From: Sodiomyces alkalinus F11
Taxonomy: Eukaryota; Ascomycota; Sordariomycetes; Glomerellales; Plectosphaerellaceae
Direction of reading: 5' to 3'
DNA: 64,000 nucleotides
Assembly: GCF_003711515.1 (NCBI RefSeq)
Contig: NW_021167081.1
Span: 3,404,483 to 3,468,482, forward strand
Of this stretch, positions 23,641 through 36,289 are shown one piece after another. Every line of letters starts with the position of its first letter. Within the stretch, counting starts at the first letter, position 1. The translations under genes were made by a program, and so were the position numbers. Under the pieces are notes generated by a model. It was not told the origin of the DNA and searched no databases. It saw only the letters and a program-made list of their open reading frames with translations.

Positions 23641-26600
23641 TACGTATACCCGAATCTAAGCCCGTAGCACAGTAATAAGCGAGCCGTTTAAAGTCTATAT
23701 CGATTCGGGAGCCTCCCGCTATATAATAACCTAGTAGCTCCTTAGTCTACTTCCCGATAAATATATCGATTCTACTAAATATACCGTTTTTTAGGGTATA
23801 GGATCGATAGAAACCCTAGGATAGGCTACCTTTACCGGGCTAGTTTATAGTATAGTAAGTAAAGATACGCAGATCAGCTGCTTATACGTAGGAGCCTAGG
23901 TTATTGCTAGGTTTAACGCCGGTCTACTCCTAGGATAAGAGTTTAATTATCCTAATAGCCTAGATATCCTTAACACGCGGGATACTATTCGTACTAGCGT
24001 CTACTAGGATCTTTTAGTATTAGCTCGAGTATTTGCTAAACGCTCGCCGGTCTAGTAAAAGCTTAAATCCACTAAGAAGACCGTGATTTTACCCTAATAA
24101 TATAGATTAGTTCTAATTTAGAAGCGGGATATTAATATCGACTTTATAGAATTTACGCCTAATATCGCGGGATCCCTTAATCTACTCCTATAGGAGTAGG
24201 TAAGTATACCTATCTTTAACGCTAGCGACTAGCCCTTAGTTATTCCACGAAGCGCTAGATTAGGCTATATTAAGCCCTTTTACGTAAACGGTTAATTCTA
24301 TACTAAACGCGACGATACGCGCGATATCCTGATGAAGTGTATAAAAGCTATATTACCCTAGGCGGAGGTAGTAAAAGACTATCTTTTCCGAGGGTATACT
24401 ACGCCTAGGGAAAAGCTCGGTATCGCTAAAAGCCTTAACGCTCCTATAGAGACTATTAAGGAAGGCGTAACGATTTGCCGCTATAAAGGCTAGATTATCC
24501 GTCGTTTCGCTAAGATCGTGGGGAAATACCCTAAGGTATACACCGATTAAGACGTTATCGATATACCTCCTAAGGAATATATACGGATTCCTCTAATCGA
24601 TAAGTAGTATAACTAAAAGCTAAGTTAGAAGGTATACCCGCTTAGCCGTAACGATAAGCAGTTGCTAGATAAAACCCTTAATAAGCTCTATAAATAAGGA
24701 TATATAGAATAGCTAACTTATCCTACGCTTTTTGGTATACCCGTGTTTATTATATCGCGTACCGTAAAGTGTAAATATAAGGGCAGGATAGTAATTAATC
24801 TTTATGCCCTAAATAAGGTTTTTATTTCTGATACGTACCCTATACTATTATAAAATAAGGTTATTCGCCTCCTTTACAGGAAGAAGTGTATCTCCATGGT
24901 TAACGTCCGAGCCTTCTTCTATTAACTCCTATTATATAAGCCGTATCGCGAGCGGTTTACTATTATCCTATACCGAGAATAGGAGTATTCTGAAGTTACT
25001 TTTATAGGTTTCCGTAACTCCCCGGCGTATATTTAGCGGTATATAGATAAGCTTTTCCGGCTATATAAGGATATCGCCGTTGGCTTTATTAACGATATCG
25101 TAATCGCCTCGGATTCCGAGGATAAGTATACCGTTTACCTATAATCTATTTTATTCCTTTCTAATTATTAAATGATCTTTATCTCCCTTAGTAAGTCCTT
25201 TATTATATATCTATCGGTTTAGCTACTAGGATTTAAAGTTAACGCCCTTAGCCTATTAATTACTAAGGAACGTATAGCGGCCCTTTATAAGGTATTACCC
25301 CCGAAATCTCTTTAAGCTCTTAAATAATAGATCGGTATAACAGGCTAGTTCCGGCACCTTATTCCGCGGTTCTCCTATTATATTAGCCCGTTATAGCGCT
25401 AGAAGACCGCTTTTCTTCTTATTAAGGAACGGAAGTTATGAAAGGATACGGGCTAGGCTAATAAGGCCTAGACTAGGCTTACTGTGGTTAAGCTAACTAC
25501 CGAGGAGTTAGCCGTGTTAAAGATATTACGGATACGCTGACTTATGATATTTATCTCTTTTACTATAATCCCACAAAGGTCCCTTCTATATAGCTGAATA
25601 CCTTTACGGAATACGCTTTTTCTGCTATACTCCTTTAGCTTATCGGTAAGTCCAAATAGATTATTAAGGGAACCGTCTATAAGACCTTAGTCCGTCCGGT
25701 GCTTTATATTAGTAAGCGGCTTAATACCGCTAAGCAGAAGTACTAGCCGACCGAACTAAAGGTCGCCTACCTTATCTAGGCTATTTATACGACTCGGATT
25801 ATTATTTAGTTTACTGGCCGAAATCCGATTAGTATCTTAATAAACTACGCTATTACCGTGGGGATTCTAAAGTCTATAGCTCTAGCTAGTACCGATAAGA
25901 CCCGGTTAAATATAAACCTTAGTCTCTTTTCCTAATTCCTTAACTAGTTTTAGCTAAACTACTATTATATCCTTAGTAAGATAAACGTAGTGGCTATTAC
26001 CCTATTAAGGGTCCTTCCCATAGATATAGTAAAAGAAGGACAAGATAAGGGAGAGCTAGAAAGGATTTAGTACGACTAGGCGGTTTATAGTTTTAGAGAG
26101 CTAAGGATAAATCTAGATATAAGATAAAGAATCTATAATAGTTTCCCTAACGATTTATAGTAGACTCCTTTACTTATTTAGATAAAAGATTATTCGTCCA
26201 AGATTAAGATTCCTTTTTAGGCGGTTAATAGCCTACTACTACTATATATATTAGAATAGTAAACGCGATCTCTGTATACCGTTTACCCTATATTAGGAAT
26301 TTATTCGTACTACCTATTATAAGCGCTACCACTTCGGCGCTAAACACACTTAGTATAACCTTACTAACTACTTTAGTATTCCTAGGTTATATAGAGAGGT
26401 AGAGTCTTATATCGCTAATTATTAGATTTACGCTACTGCCACTAATTAGATTAATTACTAGCGTCCCCTCAGCGAAGTATAGCCAATCCTAATACCGCTA
26501 ATCCCCTTCTATACTATCGCTATAAATTTTATTATCGGTTTACCCGAGGTTCCCTTAGCCGGTTCTCCTTAATAAAAGCAGGGCTTCCTTTTATTCGACT

Positions 26601-27640
26601 CGCTCTTAACCGTTACCGATAAGTTTACTAAGGCTACCTTACTTATTCCGGGCTATAGTATATACACCGCTAAGGACTAGGCCTTATTATTACTCTAAGC
26701 GTTTTAGCTGGGTAATTAGGGTATCCCCCGATTTAGTATGTCCGACTATAACGCTAAGTTCCTCTTAGTGTTTCGGCAAACACTATAAAAGGCCTCGGGT
26801 ATAACGCTAAGGTTCTTTACTGCGTGGTACCCTTAAATGGATAGTATATCCGAAAAAAACAATTAGATAGTCGAAAGCTTTATCCGTATATTCCTCGCCG
26901 ATAACCTAGACGCTTTAAAGACTAATGTAATTATATCGTTATAGTTTAACCTTAATAACGCCTTTAGCGAGGTACTCGGCTACGTACCAAATAAGATACT
27001 ATACGGTATAAAGACTAATAGTTCCCTTAACCTTATCGGTAAAGCTAGTCCCTAGGTCTCCCGCGAGATCCTCTAAGAAGACGCTAAGCTTATTATCGCT
27101 ATAGCCTAAATATATATAAAGCGGCTATAAGATAAGAAATACCGTAATATCCGGTTCGCCCCGGACGACCTTATATATATCCGGCTCGGTAACGGTTATA
27201 ATCTACTTAGTAAGCCTTCTACGAAGATTAGTTAGTAGTAAATAAGTCCGTTTAAGGTACTAAAGTAGGTAACGCTATTAGTATACTACCTTAACTTACC
27301 TAGTACGCTTACTATATACCTAGTAAGTAGTATCGCCTATCTACTACCGGCGAAGGACTCGAGTAAGGATTCATTCCCTAGCTAGAATATTAATTGAGGC
27401 CCGGTAAACGCTAATAACTAAAACGATAACCGATAGCGTGACCCGTATAAGCACTATAAGGTTAAGGCTATCCTGGATAAGAGAGTTACCCGTAAAAGAT
27501 AAAGTTAGCCTTATACCGAATACTTAGTATAATAGACGGGATAGTTAGCTTAGTAGAATATATAGATATTATAGGAAGCTATAAAAGCGTAGGCGTTAAT
27601 TAAAGCCTATAAGGAGAGATAAAAGACCTTAGGTAATTTA
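23641..27640 (+). pseudogene. pol: Chromo-A copy 1 pol (PR-RT-RNaseH-IN-chromodomain)
   Basis: Plus-strand polyprotein remnant. The protease motif Asp-Ser-Gly-Ala-Ser is intact at 23702-23716. RT runs about 24600-25250; its box reads Phe-Ile-Asn-Asp (25085-25096), one catalytic Asp lost, in a FxDD-type context unlike the YLDD of the other elements here. RNase H/connection is near 25250-25950. Integrase is near 26300-27200, with Val-Thr-Asp-Lys-Phe-Thr-Lys and Ser-Asp-Tyr-Asn-Ala-Lys-Phe segments. A chromodomain at about 27440-27590 closes the protein. Numerous TAA/TAG stops. Confidence 0.85.
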
Positions 27641-28149
27641 AGAATAGCCTTAAAGTGAACGGAGGCTTTACAGGTATTATAGCTAGGAGACGTTAAAGGA
27701 ATAAAGAAAGCATAGCGTATACTAAGGGTTACTAAGATATTACGAAACGCGCTAAGGGCACGGTATAAAATCAATATTATTACCGCCCCGAGTGAACCCG
27801 AATATATAGCAGGAATAGACTCATAATCTATATATGCCTTTTATTAACTACTATAATAACCACGGTTACTACGGTATTCCGCTAGGTAATAGAAAAAATA
27901 ATATCACGCCTATAACGCTTAAGTTATTTTTTTTTCCTTTCTTTTCCTCTTTTCTTTACGACTATAACCGTAAGCTCTAGCGTCGTAAACGTAATCTACC
28001 GTTCTTATATTTCCCCTTACCATTTTCGTTATTTTTATAATATATACCATTTTCTTTCTATTTATATAAGCGCGAATCGTCCACTCCCCCCGCCTCTTAT
28101 AGTAAGCTAATAAGGAAAGCTATATTTCCCCCTATACCGCCTTAGCGAT

Positions 28150-29850
28150 TTAGGCCCGCCCCGCTACTTACCTACTTTGCGGTATAGGCGCTAAGTTCCT
28201 ATTAGCCCTCTAAAAACTAAGACTACTAGGATTACTTCGAGCGCGCCTTCCAAAACCCTAAGAAACCAGGCGCTAGCTTTACTAAAGCCGGGTATTACTA
28301 AGCTATTACCCTTTATAGCGGAGAAAGCGTTTAGAATATGCTAAACGCCCTCAGTAAGCGGTTCGTAGCATAGAAAGAGTCTTACTAAGGTAAGCTCCGG
28401 GAACTCCGCCTATACGCGGAAGTATAGGGTTACCTGACTTAAAGATCTAAAACCTTAATCGTACTATCTTCGTACCTATAAACTATCCTAAGGAGAATAC
28501 AGAGAATACCGAGTATAAGGCTAGGAATATTATTAGATAGTTTCCGTAGCTAGATTACTTATTAGAAGCTAATAAGGAACTTGCTTTATAGGACCGTCCC
28601 GATATCTTATTTAAGGACTTTATTAAGATAGGCCGTAACGCTAATACCCCTTATACGTCCTTAGGGAAGTTTAAGAAAATACCTTAGTCTACCCGTATAG
28701 TTAGCTTTAATACCCTTAGTATTAAGTTAGCCCCCCGGTCTACCGCGTACGTTAACTTAGAAGCCGAAATTAACTTAGTAGAATCCGTGGTAGGATTATC
28801 GTCCGCTAGTACCTTATAGCCTAAGACGCTGGTAAGGCTAAAGAGCGCCTAGGTACCCGGGTTTATACTCGAATATATCTAAGACTACGTATATCTTTCT
28901 AAGGCGGTATACGATATTATTCTATCAGAAAACAATATAGATAAGGTGCACCTAAAGCTTAAGGTATACCTTAAGGACTACGCTAGGCAGGCTAATATTA
29001 CTAATAAGTTTATCTGTGAGTATATACACGGGTCTACCTATTATTAAGGGTAAGGAAATAGCTGCTATTATACTCTTAGTTAAGGATTTCCTGGCTATAA
29101 TACGTACCGGCGAAGAGCTAGTACTAACGCTACCGATAAAACGCCTAGTACCTATAATAACCTCTAAGGAATTACCTACTAAGCGCGTTATCAGCTCCTT
29201 TAACGCTAAGAAAGCCTTATAGGATATTATTAAGAAGTTCTTAGCTTAACTAAGTATCGTAGGCGCTAACCTAATTAAAGAGGTTATCGTGGCGTTTAAT
29301 GAAGAGGTATCCGTTATTTAATAGCGCGGCCACGCTATAGCTCTACTACGCCCGGCCGCTAAGTTTATACTATTAATACTTCACGACGGTATTATACGGA
29401 ATAAGTCGTAGAATCCGGTAAACTACTCCTTAGTCGTACGCCTTTAACGTATAGGCCGTATAATTACTCTTACGCCTTTTACCGAAGATAGGGGCCTTAC
29501 CGACGTGTATCGCGACGTATTACTAAACCTCCTTATATCGGACTACGAGAAAGCTATTACTATTATCTAGTATTGGATAATAGTTCGATATATTTAGGCT
29601 AGCTATCCGCTTAGTGGCCTAAGGGAAGTATACGCGCCTAATCAGAATAAGTGAGAAGTTATAGCTACTAAGGGTATTATAAAGAAATCGGCTAAGGACT
29701 TATACACGGTATTAAAGAAATAGGGTATTCTTATAGGATATATATAGCCGGCCGCTAAGGATAACGAGATCACCTTACTATACTAACTCCGTGTATTAGT
29801 AAGGAGGGTATAGGTTAGATTACGGAATTCTATAGTATATAGTGGTTTAT
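28150..29850 (+). pseudogene. Chromo-A copy 1 accessory ORF (sense, after pol)
   Basis: Between the chromodomain and the 3' LTR a sense-strand coding remnant of about 1.7 kb is present. It reads in shifted frames: about 28220-28440, 28480-29010 and 29010-29840. The last includes an open 68-codon stretch (29016-29222). Translation is rich in Lys, Glu, Ile and Leu with no obvious membrane segment. Comparison with copy 2 shows several changes at synonymous third positions in the 28690-28800 block, which supports real past coding on this strand. I recognise no family. It could be a capsid-like or envelope-replacing accessory protein, but nothing seen establishes that. Confidence 0.55.
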
Positions 29851-29865
29851 ACTAAGGTCTAGTGC

Positions 29866-29926
29866 TTTTTTCTTTTTATCTTACTTTATTCTTTCTTTCT
29901 CTCTTTCTAGCCGGGATATACCCGGC
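29866..29926 (+). promoter_or_regulatory. Pyrimidine tract plus GCCGGG hairpin in the Chromo-A 3' region
   Basis: A T/C-rich tract (29866-29909) is followed by a 6-bp stem, 5-nt loop hairpin, GCCGGG-ATATA-CCCGGC (29910-29926). The same arrangement occurs in copy 2 (stem at 36200-36214, reversed) and before the LTR at 61.6 kb (61333-61349). Retention in three copies suggests an RNA role such as 3' end formation or packaging. Confidence 0.55.
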
Positions 29927-30100
29927 GCTTTAGGTAGTAACGATAGCGGTCGCTATTAGGGCGCAGCCGAAAAAGTACCTTTCCTTCCGTTATCCCTAAC
30001 TATACCACGGTCTACTAGTATAACCGTGATAGCCCTTAAATAAGGTATCGTAGTTATCGGGGAAGCCCGCGGGACGTAGGGCTTTTTTACCCGGGGTATT

Positions 30101-30439
30101 TAATACGCCTCACAGCCCCGCCGGGTACCGTGGGCGTACCTTAGAGGTACTATAGTATATACTATAGTAACTATAGGGTATACTATAAGATCCACGGGGT
30201 ATACTATAGAAGCCACGGTATATACTAGGGTATCCAGAGGATGATATAGGTGGATACCGAGGATTCTACTGGGTTTACCCGTGGGTATATTAGTCCTAGG
30301 AGCGCGCCCCCTTTCTAGCTTAGAGAAGACATCTTGTTACACCACTATTTACGGCACCCTAAGGTTACCCCTTAGAAATCCTGGCTCCTGGGTCCGATAG
30401 TACTGGCTGGCGAGATGTATGCTTGGTCAGGGCATATTA
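30101..30439 (+). repeat. Chromo-A copy 1 3' LTR
   Basis: 339 bp, TAATACGCC to GGGCATATTA, followed by GTCCT. Less mutated near its right end than the 5' LTR. Confidence 0.93.
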
Positions 30440-30444
30440 GTCCT

Positions 30445-31960
30445 TAAAAGAATACTCGCTAACCGTATCCCCGCTATAATAAAGCAGTATCGGCTCCTCC
30501 TAAATAGATACATAGGTAACCGAATAGGGCGAAGTATTAAGATACTAGTGTAAAGAGTTACGGAAGCCGCAAGGGCGAGCTAGGCCTATAATAGCACCGC
30601 TTGAATACTCTAACTAGATATTAAGAGCGCCTTCGATACTATCGTCCCCTATACTTATCTTCTTAAGGTACTTAAAAGGAAAGGTTTCCCCCTAGCTTAC
30701 TATACTAGTAAGCACTTCCCTTAAAGGCTGTATAGCCTAACTACTACTTAATAATAAGATAGCCTATTTATAGCACCTCCGGGGGGGCGTCCTATAGGGC
30801 TTACTAATATCTCTTATCCTCTTTATGCTTTATATCGCTACTCTTTACGAGGAGCTAAAGCAGACCCTAAAAATAATAATAACTGGTTTTATAGATAATA
30901 CGAATATTATCGCTTTTGGGAGAACTAGGGTATAGATATAATACCGCCTTACCACCGCGTAACGAATATACCTAAGCTAGGAAATAGCGAGCGGAATATA
31001 ATTTAAACTAGCTAAGTATACTTATATTCTCTTTACGAAGTCGCGCTAACCCTTACCCACGTTACTCCCGCTTAGCGCTATAGTGCTACTAGTAGTAGAG
31101 ACGATAAGGCTTTTAGGTGTTTAGCTAGACCGAAAACTCGATTTCTGATAACACGCTAAGGAGGTGAAGAGTCGCCTTATTACCTAAGTATACGCGCTTT
31201 TAAGGCGTAGTGTAGTAGCGTAGGGGTATAGCTTCACGGATATAAGGAGGCTATACCTTATAGTAATTAAACCGGTAATAGTATACTATACTTTAGCCAT
31301 TTATAGGATTAGAGTAAGCCTCTAACACGGCCCAGTAACGGCGCTTATAACGGTATAGAACCGGTACCTTAGACTAATAGTAGGAGTCTATAAGGCTAAA
31401 TCTATTAGGGTTCTCGAAAAGAAAACTTTTATCCCCCCCTTAATCTATATATCTTAAGCCTTAGTACGTGGAAGATCCTCCAAATCCAGGAAAAGGGCAC
31501 AGAAGTTAAGATACGAATTAGGGTATTCGCTGCGGTAATAGCCCTTATAGCACCGAAACGGCATTATAAAACATACGCGGCCCTCGTATAGACTACCTAA
31601 CTAACCGCCTTAAAAACCTAGGCGGGGGGCCTCGCCCGCGAGGAAAGCGCTTATAAAGGTATAGGGCAGAACTCAGATACAGGCGAGGCGGCCTTATACG
31701 TGCGCCGTAGTAGTACTAAGCCGCCCCCTAATCTAACGCTCCGTCTAAAAGTATAAAGGTCTCCTAAAGCTATAAAGCTCTGTACTTAGCTAAATCGGAT
31801 TAGAGAAACTAGGTCTATAAGTATTCCTAGCTAAGGAAAAACATCCTTCTTATAACTTACGTGGGGGGACCTACGTTATACGCGCAAACACCCTAAACCA
31901 CTCGAAACCTATATCAATTAATAGCTCTTTTCAAGCTCTATACACCTATCTATAGCCCTA
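30445..31960 (+). pseudogene. LINE B ORF2, reverse transcriptase
   Basis: RT domain of LINE B continuing after Chromo-A copy 1. It contains Leu-Asp-Ile-Lys-Ser-Ala-Phe-Asp (about 30618-30641), an intact first catalytic Asp block. Phe-Met-Leu-Tyr-Ile-Ala near 30820-30840 and the Phe-x-Asp-Asp box as Phe-Ile-Asp-Asn near 30888-30900 follow. Then come thumb-like sequences and Arg-Val-Leu-Glu-Lys-Lys-Thr-x-Ile-Pro-Pro-Leu near 31410-31445. This matches Tad1/Jockey-type LINE RT. It ends where a foreign segment begins (about 31.96 kb). Confidence 0.8.
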
Positions 31961-31973
31961 TATCGCATAGACG

Positions 31974-32180
31974 CTAGGTTAGGCGTATTATAAGTGCGAA
32001 AATCCCTGGAAATGGGCTTATAGGCCCCCGCGTACGGGGGAAAAGCCTGACGTGGCCCGTGTGCCCACGCTGACAAAGCAGTAAGCCTAGCTGCGTAGAG
32101 CCGTATCCACGACCTCCTAATGCTATGAATAACCTACTAGCTATAACGCTAGCCATAACAACGCCCCTAACGCTGCTAGT
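31974..32180. other. Low-RIP island
   Basis: About 200 bp that keep many CpA and TpG steps between RIP-saturated neighbours. It contains a CCCCCGCGTACGGGGG inverted repeat (32024-32040). An open 60-codon minus-strand frame here has no recognisable similarity. It may be a short separate insertion or a LINE piece too short to be RIPed. Confidence 0.45.
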
Positions 32181-32199
32181 ACCTTATATAAGGTTTACT

Positions 32200-34350
32200 T
32201 TATAATCGGAACTAAGTTAGTATAGGGGTAACGTATTTACCTTATCCGGCAAAAATAATAACTTAAACTCTCGGAGTACCTTTTTCGGTATATAATCTCT
32301 AGGGTTTATAGACGCCTTTTCCTATAACGCTCTTTCGATATCCTCAAGGCTAACCGCCTATATCGCTACTTCTTAATTAGGGTCTTCTTTATTTTAGCGG
32401 AGCTAGTAGTAGATACCAGTAAACGTTAATCCGGTAATTATATATCCCTCGCGGATAGCTCGGATAGTTATTAGTTCTTTTTCGCCCCGTAGTTATAGGT
32501 TAATCCTTACGACTCCGTGGAATGACCTTTTATTCCTCGTGTAGTATATTATATTATCATATTTAAGCTATAGTTTACCTAAGAATCAGTTTTAGTTAAG
32601 GCCGGGCACTATATATGCGAAGATATGCTATATATACCCTCCGATATTTAAGTTATATATAGCGATCCCTTCGTAAGTAGCCGAGCTAATAGTCTTAAAG
32701 AAGCTATTAAGTAGTTATTGTTTTATATCGACTAATAATAACCGGAGCCTCTTAGCTAAATATACACTTATAGCTATATAATAGTTATAACCCGTATTAA
32801 TAAGAGCGTATATTGGTTGTTCTTCATTTACTTAAGCCAAAAGAAGAGCTGGTTCGCTATATACTAGTAGTTTAAAAGCCTTTTACTCCCGCCGTACTAC
32901 GGCCAACGCCTTTAATACCCGATTTCGTATTAGGGCTACTCTTTTTCTGAGTCGGAGCTAAGTTCCTTAACTCTTATATCCGAATCGCTAAAAGCTTCCT
33001 ACCCTTTAGCGGCCTTAGCTATATAAGGGCCCTTATCTTTTTTAGGTTATTTATAAAACCTAGTAATATAACTCTTTTTCCTATGGTTATAATAATCGCG
33101 GATATCGCGCGGCTTATGGGTACGTGGCTTATTTACGTTTACCTAAGCTAGTTAACCCCCCTTATCTTAATATCTTTATCCGTATCCTATCGGTTATTAT
33201 TTTAGGGTATAGTTATAGGTAAATAGCGTTCTACTTATCGGGCGTTAGCAACGCCCTTAAGGCGACCGGCTATATTCTAGACCTAGATACTTTATTCCGG
33301 GTAGGTATATAGGAGGTAAACCGCTATAAGCATATCCTATAGTTTCCGGCTTAAAGCTCCTTTTAAAAATATAATCTTTACTATATTCGGCTACGTTAAC
33401 CCACCTATACTAGCTAGCTGTCTCTTAAAGGTAGGTAGGAACTAGGTAAATATTTAGTCCTCGCGCTATTATAGGGAGCGTAAGGCGATTATAGCGCGAG
33501 CTTATTTATTCTGATTTTTATAGGTTTAATCTAGGAAGTCTAGTATCTTTTAGGGGTTCTATAGCCCTCTAAACCCTCCTAAATTATATAACGTCGCGAT
33601 TACCTGCTACGTCGCTGGGCCTAAGCTTATATAAATCAGGAATTATATCTCCTACTAGCTATAGAGTAGCGGTCTGTTAATCTTAAGCTTATCGCGTATA
33701 GCCCGTAATTACCTTATGTATTCGGCTTTTTTTCCGGAGAAGATTAGAGCGTTATTTACCCGCTTCCGCTAGCTCAAGGGTAGGGTATTCGGGTAAACCG
33801 GAGTCTATATAATACGGAGGGGTTCTAATAGGAGAGTTAGGATTAGCCTATTATTGATTTTTAATACTAGGGTTATAGATAGCGAGGGTATAACGGTAGT
33901 ATTAAAGGGCGTTATCTATAGCGCGGTTATCAGTATAGGAGGTCCCTATAGAGGAGGGGCGAGGTATTAGTTTTATTAGCTTTTTTATGGAGACCGTATC
34001 TAGGCGAGTATCTAGCTAAGTGTATCCTAGGTCTTTATAAGGGTTTACTAAGTTTATCGCTAATTCTCTGCTTATTATTTTAGCGTTTACTGCTAGGCTC
34101 GCGTTTACTAATTAAGCTATTCTTTATAGGTTTAACGTGCTGAATTCTATTATATTAGGTGGTCCTGGAGAGGCCGTACGGTATCGGTAATTATCTAATA
34201 CACCTTTTGATTTCTATGTATTTATCCCGCTTATTATTAGGCGGTAGCTTAAAAGTCGCTACCCCTAGGCGGAGTACTAGTATCGTGGTTTATGCTTATA
34301 TAGCATTAGGGTAACGCTGAGTTCTAGATATATAAACGGCTAGTCATAAG
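32200..34350 (-). pseudogene. Gypsy gag-protease fragment
   Basis: Minus-strand fragment inserted in LINE B between RT and RNase H. A block at 32926-32965 closely matches 55546-55590 of gypsy-3 (gag-protease junction), and the region around 32.75-32.85 kb parallels the gypsy-3 protease region. No RT or integrase is present, so the element lacks its 3' half. Zinc-knuckle-like Tyr-rich text lies near 33.1 kb. Confidence 0.6.
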
Positions 34351-34545
34351 TCTAAGCTAATAGGTAAGGCCGAATAATTATATTATCTGGAACTAAGGAA
34401 AGGAGAAGGAAAAGGTAAAAAGTCTGTCTTGCTAGGGGTAGGTATAGGTTAGCTGCCTGATTGGTGAGAGGTCTGTGCAGTGTCCCGCCTTAATATGGCC
34501 GGGACCCTAGCTAATAGGGTTAGCCTATAATATAAACCCCCCTTA
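34350..34545 (-). repeat. LTR-like remnant related to the gypsy-3 LTR
   Basis: Shares AAGGCCGAA, a GAACTAAGGAA block and the following purine-rich stretch in the same order as the gypsy-3 LTR, and ends near GCCTATAATA. It lies at the 5' side of the minus-strand gag fragment, as a 5' LTR should. It retains more TpG than its neighbours. Confidence 0.5.
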
Positions 34546-34559
34546 GTACCCTTTAGTAT

Positions 34560-35580
34560 AACCCCGATTTACCAGAAGGTCGTGGAAAAAGAGGATACTA
34601 TTTAATAGTGGACCTAGGGATAAAGAGGCGGCCGTGTTTATAATATAGTTAGACTCGCTACCCCTGGACTATACCCTCGTGTTCTCGGATAGGTTATAGA
34701 AAGGCTAAAATATAACCTAGGCCTTCTTTATGTAGCGTGGAGGAAGAGAGATTACCTTTAGCCGCGGATACCTCCGAACTATAGAAGTATTTAATAAAGA
34801 GGTAATAGCAGTAACTAAAGGCCTAGAAGTAGCACTACACCTACCCGAGATAAGCGATATAACGTGCTATATCGATAATCAGGCTATTATAAGGGGACTT
34901 ATTAGAACCGCCCCGCGGTCGTCTAAGTATAAGTTTCTTTGGTAGTAATAACTAGCCTTCTTTGATAAGGCCTAGCTACGCTAGGCACCGGGATATATAG
35001 GAATACCAGGTAATAAGAGGGCTAACGAACTACATGATATAGAAAATATATAGGGGATACTACCTAAGAACGAGAGGCCGACCTAGGCGAGCGTTAAGGC
35101 ATAAACTATAGAACGCTATAGAACTAGGCTTCGAAAATAGCACGTAAAGAACCGCCCCCGCGGTTACTTAACGACGCTACAGAAAAAGCCAGGATTTAGT
35201 AGATAGGAGCCCGAGGACCTCCGACTACCTCGCAGGACACTTATAGGCCTCCTATAGGCACGTACTAGGTATTGAGACTTTAACGATTACTACCGGCGAT
35301 TTTATTATAAAGACTATATCGCGGATTATAGCTACGGTTATAAGAAAACCCGGGAGCACTTCGCCCACTACCGTAAGGTTAGGAATACCCGTAAATAACT
35401 ACCCTAGCTATAGTACTACGATAAGAATAACAGGGATCGGACCTATAAATTTAACCTCGAGGAGACCCTTCTAAAGATCCTTACGGATAGAGCGGTATTC
35501 GCCGCCCTTAATAATATAACGGGCTTCCTAGACAGAATTTACCTATTACCCTTAAGGAGGGGTGCACCTATAGCCTAATA
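34560..35580 (+). pseudogene. LINE B ORF2, RNase H and C-terminal zinc motif
   Basis: 3' end of LINE B ORF2. The RNase H core includes a Tyr-Leu-Arg-Thr-Ile-Glu-Val-Phe segment, Tyr-Ile-Asp-Asn-Gln-Ala (34868-34885) and Pro-Gly-Tyr-Ile-Gly-Ile-Pro-Gly-Asn (about 34987-35013), equal to the Gly-His-x-Gly-x-x-Gly-Asn motif with His>Tyr. A Cys/His-rich end (about 35280-35365) with Tyr replacements fits the C-terminal knuckle of Tad1-type LINEs. The ORF ends near 35577. Confidence 0.75.
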
Positions 35581-35706
35581 GAGGTATAGATACCGGAGGA
35601 ACAAAGCATAAAGGGCCCCGCAGGTATCTAGCAAGATAGTAAGATTCCCTTTATTATTTTATTAACGATCTATCTTATACACTATTATAATAGTATAGTA
35701 TACGAC
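35581..35706 (+). other. LINE B 3' untranslated region, left part
   Basis: Non-coding tail of LINE B, ending in ACGAC (35702-35706), the target site of Chromo-A copy 2. It continues at 45408. Confidence 0.6.
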
Positions 35707-36024
35707 TAATATGCCCTGACCAGGCATATATCTGGCCAGCCAGTACTATAGGACCTGGGAGCCAGGATTTCTAAGGGGTGACCTTAGGGTGCCGTAAATG
35801 GTGGTAAAATACGATATCTTCTCTAACCTAAAAAGGGGGCGCGCCCCCAGGACTAATATACCCACGGGTAAACCCCGGAGGATCCTCGGTATCCACGTAT
35901 ATAATCCTCCGGACACCCTAGTATACACCACGGCTTCTATAGTATACCCCGTAGGTACTGTAGTATATACTATAGCACCCCTAAGGTACGTCCACGGTAC
36001 CTACTAGGGTTCCGAGGCGTATTA
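35707..36024 (-). repeat. Chromo-A copy 2 3' LTR
   Basis: 318 bp, TAATATGCCC to GGCGTATTA on the plus strand; identical in length to its partner and about 21 bp shorter than the copy 1 LTRs. Confidence 0.94.
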
Positions 36025-36289
36025 AATACCCGAGGCGAAGAAGCCCTATATCCCGCGGGCTTCCCCGATAACTACGATACCTTACTTAAGCCTTATTATA
36101 GTTATACTAATAGACCGTGGTATAGTTAGGTTTAATAGAAGGAAAAGTATATATTTAGCGGCGCCCTAATAGCGACCGCTATTATTACTACCTAAGGTAC
36201 CGGGTATTTCCCGGCTAGAAAGATAGAAAGAAAGGGGGACGTAAGATAAAAAGGAAAAAGAAAAACGATACTAGATCCTAGTATAAATC

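Larger units (their letters stand above)
12344..30439 (+). mobile_element. Chromo-A copy 1: chromovirus with nested insertions
   Basis: LTR retrotransposon bounded by 339-bp LTRs (12344-12682 and 30101-30439) and a perfect 5-bp duplication GTCCT (12339-12343 and 30440-30444). It is interrupted by gypsy-2 (13454-21466) and by a 393-bp solo LTR (22644-23036). Removing these leaves about 9.7 kb, matching copy 2 (35707-45407) in length and order. Coding order is gag, pol ending in a chromodomain, then an accessory ORF. LTR ends are TAATACGCC and GGGCATATTA, longer inverted ends than usual. It is inserted in the RT region of LINE B. Confidence 0.93.

Noticed and set aside
35746..36007. Overlapping 61- and 69-codon ORFs on both strands.
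   Set aside because: Both lie within a Chromo-A LTR; palindromic sequence makes them open by chance.
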